Of a stretch of 64,000 nucleotides of DNA, positions 17,769 through 26,629 are shown piece after piece (the first letter of the stretch is position 1; every line of letters starts with the position of its first letter). Source of the stretch: an uncultured Lachnospiraceae bacterium (GTDB lineage Bacteria > Bacillota > Clostridia > Lachnospirales > Lachnospiraceae); NCBI GenBank assembly GCA_949948735.1, contig CATLGV010000021.1, positions 1 to 64,000 on the forward strand, read 5' to 3'. Position numbers and translations under genes: made by a program. The notes beneath the pieces were generated by a model. That model saw only the letters and a list, made by a program, of their open reading frames with translations. It searched no databases and was not told where the DNA came from.

Positions 17769-19163
17769 ATGCGCGGCGGCGCGCAGACGGGAGTATACAT
17801 GAACGGACGAAAGATAGGAACAGGGCTGTGCGTACTGATTCTGGCGGGAGTGCTCACAAGCTGTAATATGCCGGTACAGACACCGGAGAGCGGGTCAAAC
17901 AGTGACAGCGGGGAAATGCAGACCCCGCTTGTTTCGACGAAAACGCCCGGGATATACGATTCGGAGGACACGGCGGTGGTGATAAAGAAGGACACGGAGG
18001 CGGGAACCGTCCAGCTTCAGAATATTGCCACCGCACGCCGATATACCCTGAGCTACAGCGGCGTTACAAAGCTGTATGACCGGTATGACGAGGCGATTTC
18101 CATGAACCAGCTCGAGGAGGGCAGCATTGTCACCGCGCGGTTTTACAAGGAGGATAAGTCGCTCTCCTATGCAAAGGCCTATGCGGACGGCATCTATTAC
18201 AGGGATCTCCAGAATTACAGTATTGACCTGAACCACGGCACGCTGCGCGCGGGCGGTGAGCTATATAATATCAGCAGCCATGTCGTCGTAATATCGGACG
18301 GCAGGGAATCCGATTTGATGAGCATTAACGAAATGGATGTGCTGAGCGTGTGGGGCTTCCAGAATATGATATACGGCATTCGTGTGGAGCGCGGGCACGG
18401 ATATTTGCGGCTTCAGAACGAGACGTATTTTCTGAACGGCTGGATCGATGTGGGCGACAGGGTGATTAAGCCGGTAAAGGAAGACATGCTGCTGATTGTG
18501 CCGGAGGGGACGTTTAAGGTCACGGTAAGCCACAGGGGCAGCAGCGCGACGCAGGAGATTACCTTTGCCCGCAACGAAGAAATGGCATGGGATTTGGGGG
18601 ATGTGGAGATTACGGTTCCGCAGACGGGCAGCGTGATTTTTACGCTCACGCCGCTGAACGCGGAGGTGGTCATAGACGGCAAAAAGGTGGACGTGTCAAG
18701 GCCGGTGGTGCTGGAATACGGGCTTCATAAGATGCGGATAACGGCAGAAGGATATGATACCATCGCACAGTACATCAAGGTCGGAGAACCGTCGGCCAGC
18801 ATTGCGATTGAGCTGGAGCCCAATGAGGAGGCAGCGCAGACAAACGCCTCCAGGAGCGGTACGTCGGATAGCTCCGATAAAAAGAACACGGAAAAGGACG
18901 ATGACGACGATGATGACGACACGGTGTCCGTCGTATCCGCAAACGCCAAATACAAGGTGTACATAGACGCGCCGGAGGGGGTTGAGGCCTATCTGGACGG
19001 CAGCTATATCGGGATAACGCCCGTTCATTTCTCAAAGGCGCCGGGCAATCATGTCATTACATTAAGAAAGGACGGATACCAGACAAGAAGCTACACGCTG
19101 CAGATAGATGACGAGGAGAAGGATGTGAACTATTCGTTTACGGCGCTGAGCGCGCTGGACTAG
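17769..19163 (+). CDS. PEGA-domain lipoprotein
   Basis: 464 residues from ATG 17769 (GGAGGATAC before it). ATG 17802 also has GGGAG and would give a more typical 21-residue signal. The lipobox is LTSC, so the mature protein is anchored to the outer face of the membrane. Two PEGA repeats are seen: about residues 285-345 (TLTPLNAEVVIDGKKVDVSRPVVLEYGLHKMRITAEGYDT) and about 395-455 (IDAPEGVEAYLDGSYIGITPVHFSKAPGNHVITLRKDGYQT). They are separated by a low-complexity linker with a run of acidic residues (KDDDDDDDD). PEGA domains are surface modules probably binding cell wall or polysaccharide. No other family is recognised. Confidence 0.85.
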   Translation: MRGGAQTGVYMNGRKIGTGLCVLILAGVLTSCNMPVQTPESGSNSDSGEMQTPLVSTKTPGIYDSEDTAVVIKKDTEAGTVQLQNIATARRYTLSYSGVTKLYDRYDEAISMNQLEEGSIVTARFYKEDKSLSYAKAYADGIYYRDLQNYSIDLNHGTLRAGGELYNISSHVVVISDGRESDLMSINEMDVLSVWGFQNMIYGIRVERGHGYLRLQNETYFLNGWIDVGDRVIKPVKEDMLLIVPEGTFKVTVSHRGSSATQEITFARNEEMAWDLGDVEITVPQTGSVIFTLTPLNAEVVIDGKKVDVSRPVVLEYGLHKMRITAEGYDTIAQYIKVGEPSASIAIELEPNEEAAQTNASRSGTSDSSDKKNTEKDDDDDDDDTVSVVSANAKYKVYIDAPEGVEAYLDGSYIGITPVHFSKAPGNHVITLRKDGYQTRSYTLQIDDEEKDVNYSFTALSALD

Positions 19164-19229
19164 GAAAAGGCTATGGCTGCGCCGTATGAATGCATCGCGC
19201 GGCAGATAAAAGAAAAAATGCATTTTTCC

Positions 19230-19258
19230 TTGACAAAACGGGGCTTTTCGGATATAAG
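19230..19258 (+). promoter_or_regulatory. Sigma-A-like promoter for hup
   Basis: TTGACA, 17 bases, TATAAG. Leaves a leader of about 70 bases before the hup start. Confidence 0.75.
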
Positions 19259-19337
19259 TAGATATAGGCGTCCATGATGACGTTGAATCCGAAAAACAGG
19301 AATTCTCATTACTACAAGAAATAAGAGGAGGTTCACA

Positions 19338-19613
19338 ATGAACAAAACAGAATTAGTAGCAGCTATCGCAGAGCAGGCTGACATGACAAAGAAGGATGCA
19401 GAGAAGGCTTTGACAGCTTTCACAGAGGTTGTTGCAAAAGAGTTAAGAAAAGGCGAGAAAATCCAGTTAGTTGGCTTTGGTACATTTGAAGTAGCTGAGA
19501 GAGCGGCAAGAGAAGGCAGAAACCCGCAGACAGGCGCTCCGATGCCTATTCCGGCTTCTAAGGCACCGAAGTTCAAACCGGGTAAGGCTTTAAAGGACGA
19601 AGTAAACAGATAA
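19338..19613 (+). CDS. hup: DNA-binding protein HU
   Basis: 91 residues, AGGAGGTTCACA before the ATG. It is a full-length HU: MNKTELVAAIAEQADMTKKDAEKALTAFTEVV, GFGTFEVAERAAREGRNPQTGAPMPIPASKAPKFKPGKALKD, including the Pro of the DNA-bending arm. HU dimers bend and compact DNA throughout the nucleoid. Codon use is more AT-rich and biased than neighbours, as expected for a very highly expressed gene. It is a single-gene unit between a strong promoter and a strong terminator. Confidence 0.97.
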   Translation: MNKTELVAAIAEQADMTKKDAEKALTAFTEVVAKELRKGEKIQLVGFGTFEVAERAAREGRNPQTGAPMPIPASKAPKFKPGKALKDEVNR

Positions 19614-19634
19614 TCGTTCCCATAAAATTCTTCA

Positions 19635-19670
19635 GGACAACCGATAACAACATCGGTTGTTCCTTTTTTA
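19635..19670 (+). terminator. Rho-independent terminator of hup
   Basis: ACAACCGAT/ATCGGTTGT stem with a 6-base loop followed by TCCTTTTTTA. Confidence 0.9.
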
Positions 19671-19719
19671 CGCTGGCGCCCGGTTTTTTATAAAAGCCTG
19701 GGACAAACGGGAGAACAAT

Positions 19720-19959
19720 ATGAGATTAGACAAATTTTTAAAGGTTTCGAGGATTATAAAACGCCGCACGGTCGCAAACGAAGCCTGCGACGCGGGGCGC
19801 GTGCTTGTCAATGACAAGCCTGCGAAGGCCTCGACAAATGTGAAGGCCGGCGATGTCCTCACCATCCAGTTCGGCAATAAGGAGGTAAAGGCCGAAATCC
19901 TTGACGTGCAGGAGACCGTCAAAAAGGACGAGGCGAAGGAGCTTTTCAGATACCTTTAG
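19720..19959 (+). CDS. rqcP: S4-domain RNA-binding protein RqcP (YabO)
   Basis: 79 residues from ATG 19720; the longer ORF start runs back into the hup terminator. It is one S4 domain: MRLDKFLKVSRIIKRRTVANEACDAGRVLVNDKPAKASTNVKAGDVLTIQFG. In Bacillus the equivalent gene yabO, next to yabP/yabQ, encodes RqcP, which works with RqcH on stalled 50S subunits to add C-terminal alanine tails. Position here (hup - S4 - yabP) matches that order. The Hsp15-like name also applies to the domain. Confidence 0.88.
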   Translation: MRLDKFLKVSRIIKRRTVANEACDAGRVLVNDKPAKASTNVKAGDVLTIQFGNKEVKAEILDVQETVKKDEAKELFRYL

Positions 19960-20046
19960 GGAGACGCTGATGAAAGCGCCTGCTCAGATTTTGGCATATA
20001 TGCGCCGCGCCCTTCATATGCTGTTATGAAGAAAGGGGCGTAGCGC

Positions 20047-20349
20047 ATGGATAATAGTATAAATTCGTCTCCAAACACAAATGCGGGAAAACACAGAATC
20101 AGCCTGGATCAGCGCCGCGACTGCAAAATGACGGGCGTGGTCGAGGTGCATTCCTTTGACGAGAACACGGTTCTGCTGGAGACGGTGGACGGCATGGTTA
20201 CAATTAAAGGAAACGGGCTCCATGTAAGCAGGCTGAATCTGGATAAGGGTGAAGCGGATGTCGACGGAAAGGTGGATGCGCTTGTGTACTCGGACCGCAC
20301 CACACTGGCAAAAAAGGGAGAAGGTCTTTTGACCCGTCTGTTTAGCTGA
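20047..20349 (+). CDS. yabP: Sporulation protein YabP
   Basis: 100 residues. The core KHRISLDQRRDCKMTGVVEVHSFDENTVLLETVDGMVTIKGNGLHVSRLNLDKGEADVDGKVDALVYSD is the YabP family pattern. YabP is needed for spore coat assembly in Bacillus and is controlled by the mother-cell factor sigma-E there. The stop TGA overlaps the ATG of yabQ (TGATG), so the two are translationally coupled. Confidence 0.93.
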   Translation: MDNSINSSPNTNAGKHRISLDQRRDCKMTGVVEVHSFDENTVLLETVDGMVTIKGNGLHVSRLNLDKGEADVDGKVDALVYSDRTTLAKKGEGLLTRLFS

Positions 20350-20840
20350 TGAGTGAGGAAATCATCAAGGATGGATATTTCTGGCTTTCCGCGGCCGCGG
20401 CAGGCTTTTCCATGGCGTTTGTGTATGACCTGCTCCGTCTTTTTCGCCGTGTAGTCCGGCATAAGAGAATTTTTGTCGATATAGAGGACATTCTGTTCTG
20501 GACGGCATGCTTTTTTGCCAGCTTTACGCTGCTGTACTATCAGAATAACGGTGTGATACGGTTTTCGGCAGTGCTTGGCGCCGCGGCAGGCATGTGGCTG
20601 CACAGCAGGACGCTTGGCAGGCTGCTTGCGCCGACGGCGCGGCTGATAACGCGGATAAAGCGCGGGGCCGCGAAAGCGCTTTTGCCGATTCACAGGAAAT
20701 ATCAGTTGACGACAGCGTCATTTCAGCATAAAATAAAAACAAGATACTTGTCCGCAAAACGGAAGGGGGAAAAGAAGCATGGCCGTTCAAGCGGGAGGAA
20801 AAAGAAAAAAGACGCCGGAGTTTCTCCGTGCCAGAAATGA
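20349..20840 (+). CDS. yabQ: Sporulation membrane protein YabQ
   Basis: 163 residues. Four hydrophobic segments occur in the first 100 residues, preceded by the family motif FWLSAAAAGFSMAFVYDLLRLFRRVVRHKRIFVDIEDILFWTACF. The C-terminal 50 residues are basic. YabQ is an integral membrane protein of the outer forespore membrane required for cortex formation. The last 62 bases overlap the divIC coding region in another frame, which is common at this locus. Confidence 0.92.
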   Translation: MSEEIIKDGYFWLSAAAAGFSMAFVYDLLRLFRRVVRHKRIFVDIEDILFWTACFFASFTLLYYQNNGVIRFSAVLGAAAGMWLHSRTLGRLLAPTARLITRIKRGAAKALLPIHRKYQLTTASFQHKIKTRYLSAKRKGEKKHGRSSGRKKKKDAGVSPCQK

Positions 20841-21111
20841 AAACCGCCTGGGGATGACGGTCGCGGCGATTGCAATCATCATTATGGTCGCGGTGGTAGG
20901 CATTCATTCATTTTCCCTGAAGGAGAAGGAAGCAAAGTACGCGGCGCGGGAGCAGGAGCTTCTCGATCAGATAGATCAGGAGAATCGGCGCACGGGTGAG
21001 CTTCACGAGCTGGAAACCTACACAAAGACGAAGAAATACGCCGAGGAGGTTGCCAAGGATAAGCTTGGCCTGGTATACGAGAATGAGATCATTTTTAAAG
21101 AAACGGAATAA
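20779..21111 (+). CDS. divIC: Septum formation initiator DivIC/FtsB family
   Basis: 110 residues; AAGGGGGAAAAG lies before the ATG within the yabQ gene. It has a cytoplasmic basic N-terminus, one membrane helix (residues about 26-45), then a coiled coil (KEAKYAAREQELLDQIDQENRRTGEL) and the conserved tail TKKYAEEVAKDKLGLVYENEIIFK. DivIC joins FtsL and DivIB in the divisome. Overlap with yabQ and the terminator right after its stop define the operon end. Confidence 0.92.
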   Translation: MAVQAGGKRKKTPEFLRARNENRLGMTVAAIAIIIMVAVVGIHSFSLKEKEAKYAAREQELLDQIDQENRRTGELHELETYTKTKKYAEEVAKDKLGLVYENEIIFKETE

Positions 21112-21119
21112 AAGGATAG

Positions 21120-21160
21120 CTGCATCCATTTACTTTCTGGGTAATCGGATGCAGTTTTTG
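21120..21160 (+). terminator. Rho-independent terminator after divIC
   Basis: CTGCATCC (21120-21127) pairs with GGATGCAG (21147-21154), followed by TTTTTG. The U tract overlaps a Spo0A-box-like TTTTGTCAA (21156-21164). Confidence 0.85.
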
Positions 21161-21201
21161 TCAATAAAAAACCATAAAAAATACAAAATCACAGCATAAA
21201 T

Positions 21202-21234
21202 TTGACAAAAAATTATGAGGACGCCCTTTATACT
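21202..21234 (+). promoter_or_regulatory. spoIIE promoter with 21-bp spacer (Spo0A-activated type)
   Basis: TTGACA (21202-21207) and TATACT (21229-21234) are 21 bases apart. In Bacillus, spoIIE and spoIIG have perfect sigma-A boxes with similarly over-long spacers and need Spo0A. TTTGACAAA here overlaps the -35 box and resembles an 0A box; TTTTGTCAA lies 38 bases upstream. Confidence 0.65.
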
Positions 21235-21285
21235 AGTAGTCACCGGACAAATCCGGCGATTAGCAGAAAAGAGGAGTTGGTCATA

Positions 21286-22497
21286 ATGATATTAAAATTA
21301 AAGGAAAATAATAAAATAGATGGATACCTGCTTACCGGATACAGCCAGAAGAAGCTTCACTGCCTGTCCGAAACCTACGAGGAGCTTGCCAGACTATACC
21401 GGAGTATTCCGCAGGAGGAAGCTGCCTGTGAGAACAGAAGGGACATGCTTTACCGCAGGCAGCTCCAGGAGGCAAAGCAGATATTTGCCAACCATCTTGA
21501 CGAAATTTCGGACGCTTTTGCGGAGGTGGCGGACACGGTGGTGCATGCAAGTGTTCCGGTACAGCACAAGCGCCGGGCGCTTATTCAGTATCTGAAAAAG
21601 CAGGGAATCCTTGTCAAGGAGCTGCTGTTTCTCGAGGGAGGCAGCGGGCTGCTGCCCGAGGAGGGACTTTGCAGCAGAATCAGCATCCAGGCGAGGGCAA
21701 TCGGCAGAAGGACCGTGCCGGTATCGACGCTTAGCGGACTTTTGTCGGTGTTTTTTGGCCGCAGGCTGATACCCTCCCTTGACAGTGCGACGCTGTTAGA
21801 CAGGAATTACGACGTCTTTATTTTTGAGGACGAGCCGCAGTTTTGCGTTATGAGCGCTGTGTCCCGCGCGGTTAAGGAGAATGAAAAAATCTCGGGTGAC
21901 AATTTTTCCTTCGAGGAATATAATCAGAATCAGGCAATAATGATGATTGCGGACGGCATGGGCAGCGGAGAACAGGCGTGCAGGGACAGCCAGTCGGTAA
22001 TAGAATTTATGGAGAAGTTCCTGGAGGCCGGATTCAGCAAGGAAAAGGCGTTTTCCATGGTCAACAGCGCCATTGCGTCGCAGACGCAGTGCTGCAATAT
22101 GACGACGCTGGACGTCTGCGCAATCAATCTCCTGAACGGAGATGCGGAATTTCTCAAGGCAGGGGCTGCGCCAAGCTATCGCAAGCGGGGCGGCTATGTC
22201 GAGGAGATTTCCGTGGATACGCTGCCGCTTGGCAGCATTGACGAGCTGTGTCCCATGGTGCAGACGGTAAAGCTTGTTGATTCGGACATGCTGATTCTGT
22301 TGTCGGACGGCGTTGCGGACGCGCTCGAGGGAGCGGGCGGCAGACGGCTGCGGGATATTATCGCAAGAACGGATACCGCAAATCCCAAGGAGATGGCCAA
22401 TCATCTGCTGCAGTGCGCGATAAACTGCCAGGGCGGCCATATTATGGACGATATGACGGTGCTGGCATGCTCTGTCCGGTACAATCGCAGAGGTTAG
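21286..22497 (+). CDS. spoIIE: Stage II sporulation protein E, soluble form
   Basis: 403 residues from ATG 21286 with AGAGGAG upstream. The C-terminal PP2C domain has the SpoIIE motifs IMMIADGMGSGEQA, FLKAGAAPSYRKRGG, LILLSDGVADAL and GGHIMDDMTVLACSV. SpoIIE dephosphorylates SpoIIAA to release sigma-F in the forespore. The preceding about 190 residues correspond to the central region. The ten-helix membrane domain of the 827-residue Bacillus protein is absent, and no membrane helix is visible. Position between divIC and tilS matches the canonical spoIIE locus, so this is the orthologue rather than an RsbU. Confidence 0.9.
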   Translation: MILKLKENNKIDGYLLTGYSQKKLHCLSETYEELARLYRSIPQEEAACENRRDMLYRRQLQEAKQIFANHLDEISDAFAEVADTVVHASVPVQHKRRALIQYLKKQGILVKELLFLEGGSGLLPEEGLCSRISIQARAIGRRTVPVSTLSGLLSVFFGRRLIPSLDSATLLDRNYDVFIFEDEPQFCVMSAVSRAVKENEKISGDNFSFEEYNQNQAIMMIADGMGSGEQACRDSQSVIEFMEKFLEAGFSKEKAFSMVNSAIASQTQCCNMTTLDVCAINLLNGDAEFLKAGAAPSYRKRGGYVEEISVDTLPLGSIDELCPMVQTVKLVDSDMLILLSDGVADALEGAGGRRLRDIIARTDTANPKEMANHLLQCAINCQGGHIMDDMTVLACSVRYNRRG

Positions 22498-22572
22498 CGG
22501 ATTGACACGTTTGGAGATGAGCACGTCGTTATACCGGCCGCCGGGCCGGGGAGGGATACGGAAGCAGGGCAA

Positions 22573-24045
22573 ATGATAAACAGGGTAATTGCGTATGTAA
22601 ACGAACATCATATGTTTGACGAGGACGATTATGTAGTGGCAGGGGTGTCCGGAGGCGCGGATTCCGTCTGCCTCCTTTTCATGCTCCTTGAGCTTCGGAG
22701 GGTGATTCCGATCAGGCTTCATGTTGTGCATGTCAACCATCTGCTCCGGGAGGAGGCAGGTGCGGAGGCCGCGTATGTGGAGAGGCTCTGCGCCGAACAG
22801 GGGCTGCCGTTTACGCTGATAGAGCGGGATGCGGCGGCGGTGGCTGCACAGCGGCATATGTCCACGGAGGAGGCCGGACGCAGCATCCGGTATGAAGCAT
22901 TTTACGGGGTATTGGGAGAGAATAAGGGGAAAATCGCAGTGGCCCACAACAAAAATGACAGCTGCGAAACCTTTTTGTTTCATCTGTTTCGCGGGAGCGG
23001 GCTCAGGGGTCTTGCGGGAATCCGTCCCGTGCGCGGGCAGATTGTCCGGCCGCTGCTGTGCGTGGAGCGGGAAGAGATCGAGGCGTTCCTTGCGCAGCGT
23101 GGGATTGCGTTCTGCATAGACCGTACAAATTTGGAAGATAATTATACAAGAAATAAAATCCGTCATCATATAATGGAAACGGTGGGAAAAGAAATCAGTC
23201 CCGCCGTGGTCGAGCATATAGGGGATGCATGCACGCGCGTCGGCGAAGCATATGATCTGATAGCCGATATGGCGGCGCAGGCATATGAAAAATGCGTTAC
23301 CCGCACGAAAACCCAGGGCAGCCCCGTCTATTATCTGGACGCGGCGGCTTTTGAGTCCCTGCACCGCACCATACAGGGCTATGTGCTTATGGAGCTGCTG
23401 TCGCGGGCCGCGGGAAGCGCAAGGAATCTTGCGGCCGTGCATGTGGAGCAGATAAAAAGGCTGCTGTCGATGCAGTGCGGCAGGCAGATAAATCTGCCCG
23501 GAAATCTTACGGCAGTGCGGGATTATGCGGGACTGTATATCCAAAGCGCGTCGGCGCAGCGCGGCGGGAGGGAGCATGCCGCGCAGGAGACAGTTCTTGC
23601 GGAACGGGAAATGCGCGTTCTTCTGGCAGGCGGACGGCTTACCATTCCGTGGCGGGAAGGAACGGCGCTGGAGTTTATACTACAAAAAGCGGGAGATTTA
23701 CAAAATATTCCGCAAAAAAAGTATACGAAATGGTTCGATTATGGTAAAATAAAAAATAGTATTGTCGTAAGAACCCGTAAAGCGGGGGATTACCTTACAA
23801 TAAATGCGGCAAATCAGAAAAAGACCCTAAAGGCATATTTCATCGACCGGAAAATCCCCGGCAGGGAGCGGGAGGAGATTTGCCTGGTGGCCGAAGGCAG
23901 CCACATTATTTGGGCTGTCGGGGAGCGGATCAGCAGCTTTTATAAGGTCTCCTCCCATACGGAAACCATTTTGCAGATTTCGTTTATCAGTGAAAACCAA
24001 GGAGGAAATCAGGATGGCGGAGCATATCAGAGTCATGTTGAGTGA
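22573..24045 (+). CDS. tilS: tRNA(Ile)-lysidine synthetase
   Basis: 490 residues. The PP-loop is VVAGVSGGADSVCLLFMLLEL near the start, followed by HVVHVNHLLREEAGAEAAYVERLC and AVAHNKNDSCETFLFHLFRGSGLRGLAGI. The C-terminal TilS domain includes TKWFDYGKIKNSIVVRTRKAGDYLT and KKTLKAYFIDRKIP. TilS converts C34 to lysidine in the AUA-reading tRNA-Ile, using ATP and lysine. The final 32 bases overlap the hpt gene, giving tight coupling. Confidence 0.95.
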   Translation: MINRVIAYVNEHHMFDEDDYVVAGVSGGADSVCLLFMLLELRRVIPIRLHVVHVNHLLREEAGAEAAYVERLCAEQGLPFTLIERDAAAVAAQRHMSTEEAGRSIRYEAFYGVLGENKGKIAVAHNKNDSCETFLFHLFRGSGLRGLAGIRPVRGQIVRPLLCVEREEIEAFLAQRGIAFCIDRTNLEDNYTRNKIRHHIMETVGKEISPAVVEHIGDACTRVGEAYDLIADMAAQAYEKCVTRTKTQGSPVYYLDAAAFESLHRTIQGYVLMELLSRAAGSARNLAAVHVEQIKRLLSMQCGRQINLPGNLTAVRDYAGLYIQSASAQRGGREHAAQETVLAEREMRVLLAGGRLTIPWREGTALEFILQKAGDLQNIPQKKYTKWFDYGKIKNSIVVRTRKAGDYLTINAANQKKTLKAYFIDRKIPGREREEICLVAEGSHIIWAVGERISSFYKVSSHTETILQISFISENQGGNQDGGAYQSHVE

Positions 24046-24538
24046 AAAGGAAGTAGATGCCAGAATACAGGCGATAGGAGAGCAGATAAGCCGCGATTAT
24101 GCCGGAAGGCAGCCGCATCTGGTGTGCGTGCTGAAGGGAGGCAGCTTTTTTATGTGCGAGCTGGCCAAGCGCATTACCGTACCGGTGTCGCTGGATTTCA
24201 TGTCGGTATCGAGCTACGGCGGGAATACCAAATCGAGCGGCGTGGTAAAGATTGTGAAGGATCTGGACGAACCGTTGAAGGACAAGGATGTCATTATCGT
24301 GGAGGATATTGTGGACTCGGGAAGGACGCTCAGCTATCTTATGGAGCTGCTGCAGCAGCGCGGCCCCAGAAGCCTCGCCCTGTGTACGCTGCTTGACAAG
24401 CCGGAGCGGCGCGTGGTAGAGGTGAATGTAGATTACACCGGATTTGAGATACCGGATAAGTTTGTGGTCGGCTACGGGCTGGATTATCAGCAGCGTTATC
24501 GGAATCTTCCCTATATCGGCGTGGTGGAGCTGGAATAG
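24014..24538 (+). CDS. hpt: Hypoxanthine phosphoribosyltransferase
   Basis: 174 residues; AAGGAGG at an 8-base spacing fixes ATG 24014 inside the end of tilS. The PRPP-binding motif is VIIVEDIVDSGRTLSYL, with VLKGGSFFMCELAKRI and the flexible-loop SVSSYGGNTKSSGVVKI. It salvages hypoxanthine and guanine to IMP and GMP. The tilS-hpt-ftsH order is widely conserved in Firmicutes. Confidence 0.95.
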   Translation: MAEHIRVMLSEKEVDARIQAIGEQISRDYAGRQPHLVCVLKGGSFFMCELAKRITVPVSLDFMSVSSYGGNTKSSGVVKIVKDLDEPLKDKDVIIVEDIVDSGRTLSYLMELLQQRGPRSLALCTLLDKPERRVVEVNVDYTGFEIPDKFVVGYGLDYQQRYRNLPYIGVVELE

Positions 24539-24575
24539 GTTCGGAGGAAAATAGAAGGATAGAAGGAGACGGAAA

Positions 24576-26399
24576 TTGGGAAAAGGTTCAAAGGGAATTA
24601 ATCTGACATTTATGATAATTATGATTCTTGTCGTCGCCACGGTGTGGGCCAGCACCATGCGGGGGAGTCAGGGATCCTATACAAAGGGCGAGCTGATTGC
24701 GCAGCTTGAGGCGGGCGAGGTCGTTGACGTTGAGATTCATCCGAACGCGCAGGTGCCTACCGGCACAGTATATATTGCCCTGAAGGGAAACCAGCAGAAG
24801 ACGCTGTATGTTTCCGACGTAGTAGAGATACAGGCGCTTCTGGCCGAGTATAACATTGACCCGGTGGTGGAGGACGTGCCGCAGGAAAACTGGTTTTTGA
24901 CGGAGCTGCTGCCGCTTTTGATGCTTGTGGTTGTGGTTATTTTTATGTTCAGCATGATGAGCGCGCAGAATGCCGGGAATAACGGCGGCGGGAAAATGAT
25001 GAACTTCGGAAAAAGCAGGGCGCGCATGACCACCAGCGGAGAGATCACATTGAAGGATGTGGCGGGGCTCCGCGAGGAGAAGGAGGACCTGGAGGAGATC
25101 GTTGATTTTCTCAAGGATCCGGCGAAATTTACCAGAGTGGGCGCGCGAATCCCCAAGGGCGTGCTTCTGGAGGGCGCGCCCGGTACCGGTAAGACGCTGC
25201 TTGCCAAGGCGATTGCGGGAGAGGCGCATGTTCCGTTCTTTTCGATATCCGGCTCTGACTTTGTGGAAATGTTTGTCGGTGTCGGCGCCTCCCGTGTGCG
25301 GGATTTGTTTGCGGACGCGAAGAAAAACGCCCCGTGCATCGTATTTATAGATGAGATTGACGCGGTTGCCAGACGCCGCGGTACCGGTATGGGCGGCGGC
25401 CACGACGAGCGCGAGCAGACCCTGAATCAGCTGCTTGTGGAGATGGACGGCTTCGGTACGAACGAGGGGATTATCGTGATGGCCGCGACAAACCGGGTGG
25501 ATATTCTGGATCCCGCGATTCTGCGTCCGGGACGCTTCGACAGGAAAATCAGCGTGGCTCCGCCTGATGTAGGCGGCAGGGAGGAAATCCTCAACGTGCA
25601 TGCGAAGAACAAGCCGCTGTCGGAGGACGTGGATCTGAAGCAGGTCGCGCAGACAACGGCCGGCTTTACAGGGGCTGATTTGGAGAATCTGCTCAATGAA
25701 TCCGCGATTCACGCGGCAAAGGATAACCGGGCTTATATCGTGCAGGAGGATATCCGCAAGGCGTTTATCAAGGTCGGTATCGGTACGGAAAAGAAAAGCC
25801 GGATTATTTCCGACAAGGAGAAGAAAATCACGGCTTACCATGAGGCGGGACATGCGATTCTGTTCCATGTGCTGCCGGATGTAGGGCCGGTGTACACCGT
25901 TTCGATCATTCCGACGGGGCTTGGCGCAGCCGGCTATACGATGCCGCTGCCAGAGCGGGACGATATGTTTAATACCAGGGGCAAGATGCTGCAGGATATT
26001 ATGGTTTCACTTGGCGGGCGGATTGCGGAGGAGATTATCTTCGACGATGTGACAACGGGCGCTTCGAGCGATATTAAGAAGGCGACCAAGGTGGCAAGAG
26101 CGATGGTGACGCGCTACGGCTTTTCGGAGAACATCGGCGTGATCAATTACGACGAGGACGACAACGAGGTGTTTATCGGGCGCGATCTTGCGCATGCCAA
26201 GAATCATTCCGAGGCGGTTTCCGGTGAGATTGACATAGAGGTAAAGGCGATTATCGACGACTGCTACCGGAGGGCAAAGGCGATTATCATGGAGCAGGAG
26301 AAGGTGCTCCATGCCTGCGCAAAGCTTCTTCTTGAAAAGGAAAAAATCGGCAGGGCGGAGTTTGAGGCGCTGTTCGAGGAGAAGGCGGAGGAAAACTGA
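24576..26399 (+). CDS. ftsH: ATP-dependent zinc metalloprotease FtsH
   Basis: 607 residues from a TTG start after AGAAGGAGACGG. Two membrane helices (about 8-25 and 105-125) flank an extracytoplasmic domain. The AAA module has Walker [19 protein letters not shown], Walker [12 protein letters not shown] and [22 protein letters not shown]. The peptidase has [10 protein letters not shown] (HEXXH) with a downstream Asp. FtsH degrades misassembled membrane proteins and regulators and, in Bacillus, is needed for sporulation initiation. The length is a little shorter than the usual 640 residues because the C-terminal tail is short. Confidence 0.96.
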   Translation: MGKGSKGINLTFMIIMILVVATVWASTMRGSQGSYTKGELIAQLEAGEVVDVEIHPNAQVPTGTVYIALKGNQQKTLYVSDVVEIQALLAEYNIDPVVEDVPQENWFLTELLPLLMLVVVVIFMFSMMSAQNAGNNGGGKMMNFGKSRARMTTSGEITLKDVAGLREEKEDLEEIVDFLKDPAKFTRVGARIPKGVLLEGAPGTGKTLLAKAIAGEAHVPFFSISGSDFVEMFVGVGASRVRDLFADAKKNAPCIVFIDEIDAVARRRGTGMGGGHDEREQTLNQLLVEMDGFGTNEGIIVMAATNRVDILDPAILRPGRFDRKISVAPPDVGGREEILNVHAKNKPLSEDVDLKQVAQTTAGFTGADLENLLNESAIHAAKDNRAYIVQEDIRKAFIKVGIGTEKKSRIISDKEKKITAYHEAGHAILFHVLPDVGPVYTVSIIPTGLGAAGYTMPLPERDDMFNTRGKMLQDIMVSLGGRIAEEIIFDDVTTGASSDIKKATKVARAMVTRYGFSENIGVINYDEDDNEVFIGRDLAHAKNHSEAVSGEIDIEVKAIIDDCYRRAKAIIMEQEKVLHACAKLLLEKEKIGRAEFEALFEEKAEEN

Positions 26400-26487
26400 C
26401 GGCATTGTTGGTAAAAATACACAAATAAATATGGTAAAACTTGTAAAGTTTGTAGAATGTTCGAATGGATTTTCGACGGAGCTATGC

Positions 26488-26493
26488 TATAAT
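26488..26493 (+). promoter_or_regulatory. -10 box TATAAT upstream of a short leader before the DEAD-box gene
   Basis: CTATGCTATAATAATATG contains a consensus -10. The -35 region is poor. It lies about 70 bases upstream of an intrinsic terminator and 137 upstream of the helicase start, so transcription from it would cross that terminator. Confidence 0.5.
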
Positions 26494-26558
26494 AATATGT
26501 GTAACCCCCAATATATTATATAGTTTTGCTATATCCCATAAGAAGAAATACCTTCTCT

Positions 26559-26592
26559 AAAAGAGACAGCATGTAACGGCTGTCTCTTTTTA
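26559..26592 (+). terminator. Strong intrinsic terminator between ftsH and the DEAD-box gene
   Basis: AAAAGAGACAGC / GCTGTCTCTTTT form a 12-bp perfect stem with an 8-base loop and a trailing T tract. It may end the ftsH operon, act as an attenuator in the helicase leader, or both. Confidence 0.88.
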
Positions 26593-26629
26593 TCAAGTAG
26601 CAGCAAGGGTTTATCAGGAAAGGAAACGA

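Noticed and set aside
22498-22572. Promoter TTGACA...TATACC before tilS
   Set aside because: Spacing is 22 bases with a poor -10 box, and no regulatory motif supports it. Tight gene order suggests read-through from spoIIE.
21796-23577. 593-residue minus-strand ORF
   Set aside because: Spans spoIIE and tilS in antisense; no motifs and composition typical of a shadow.
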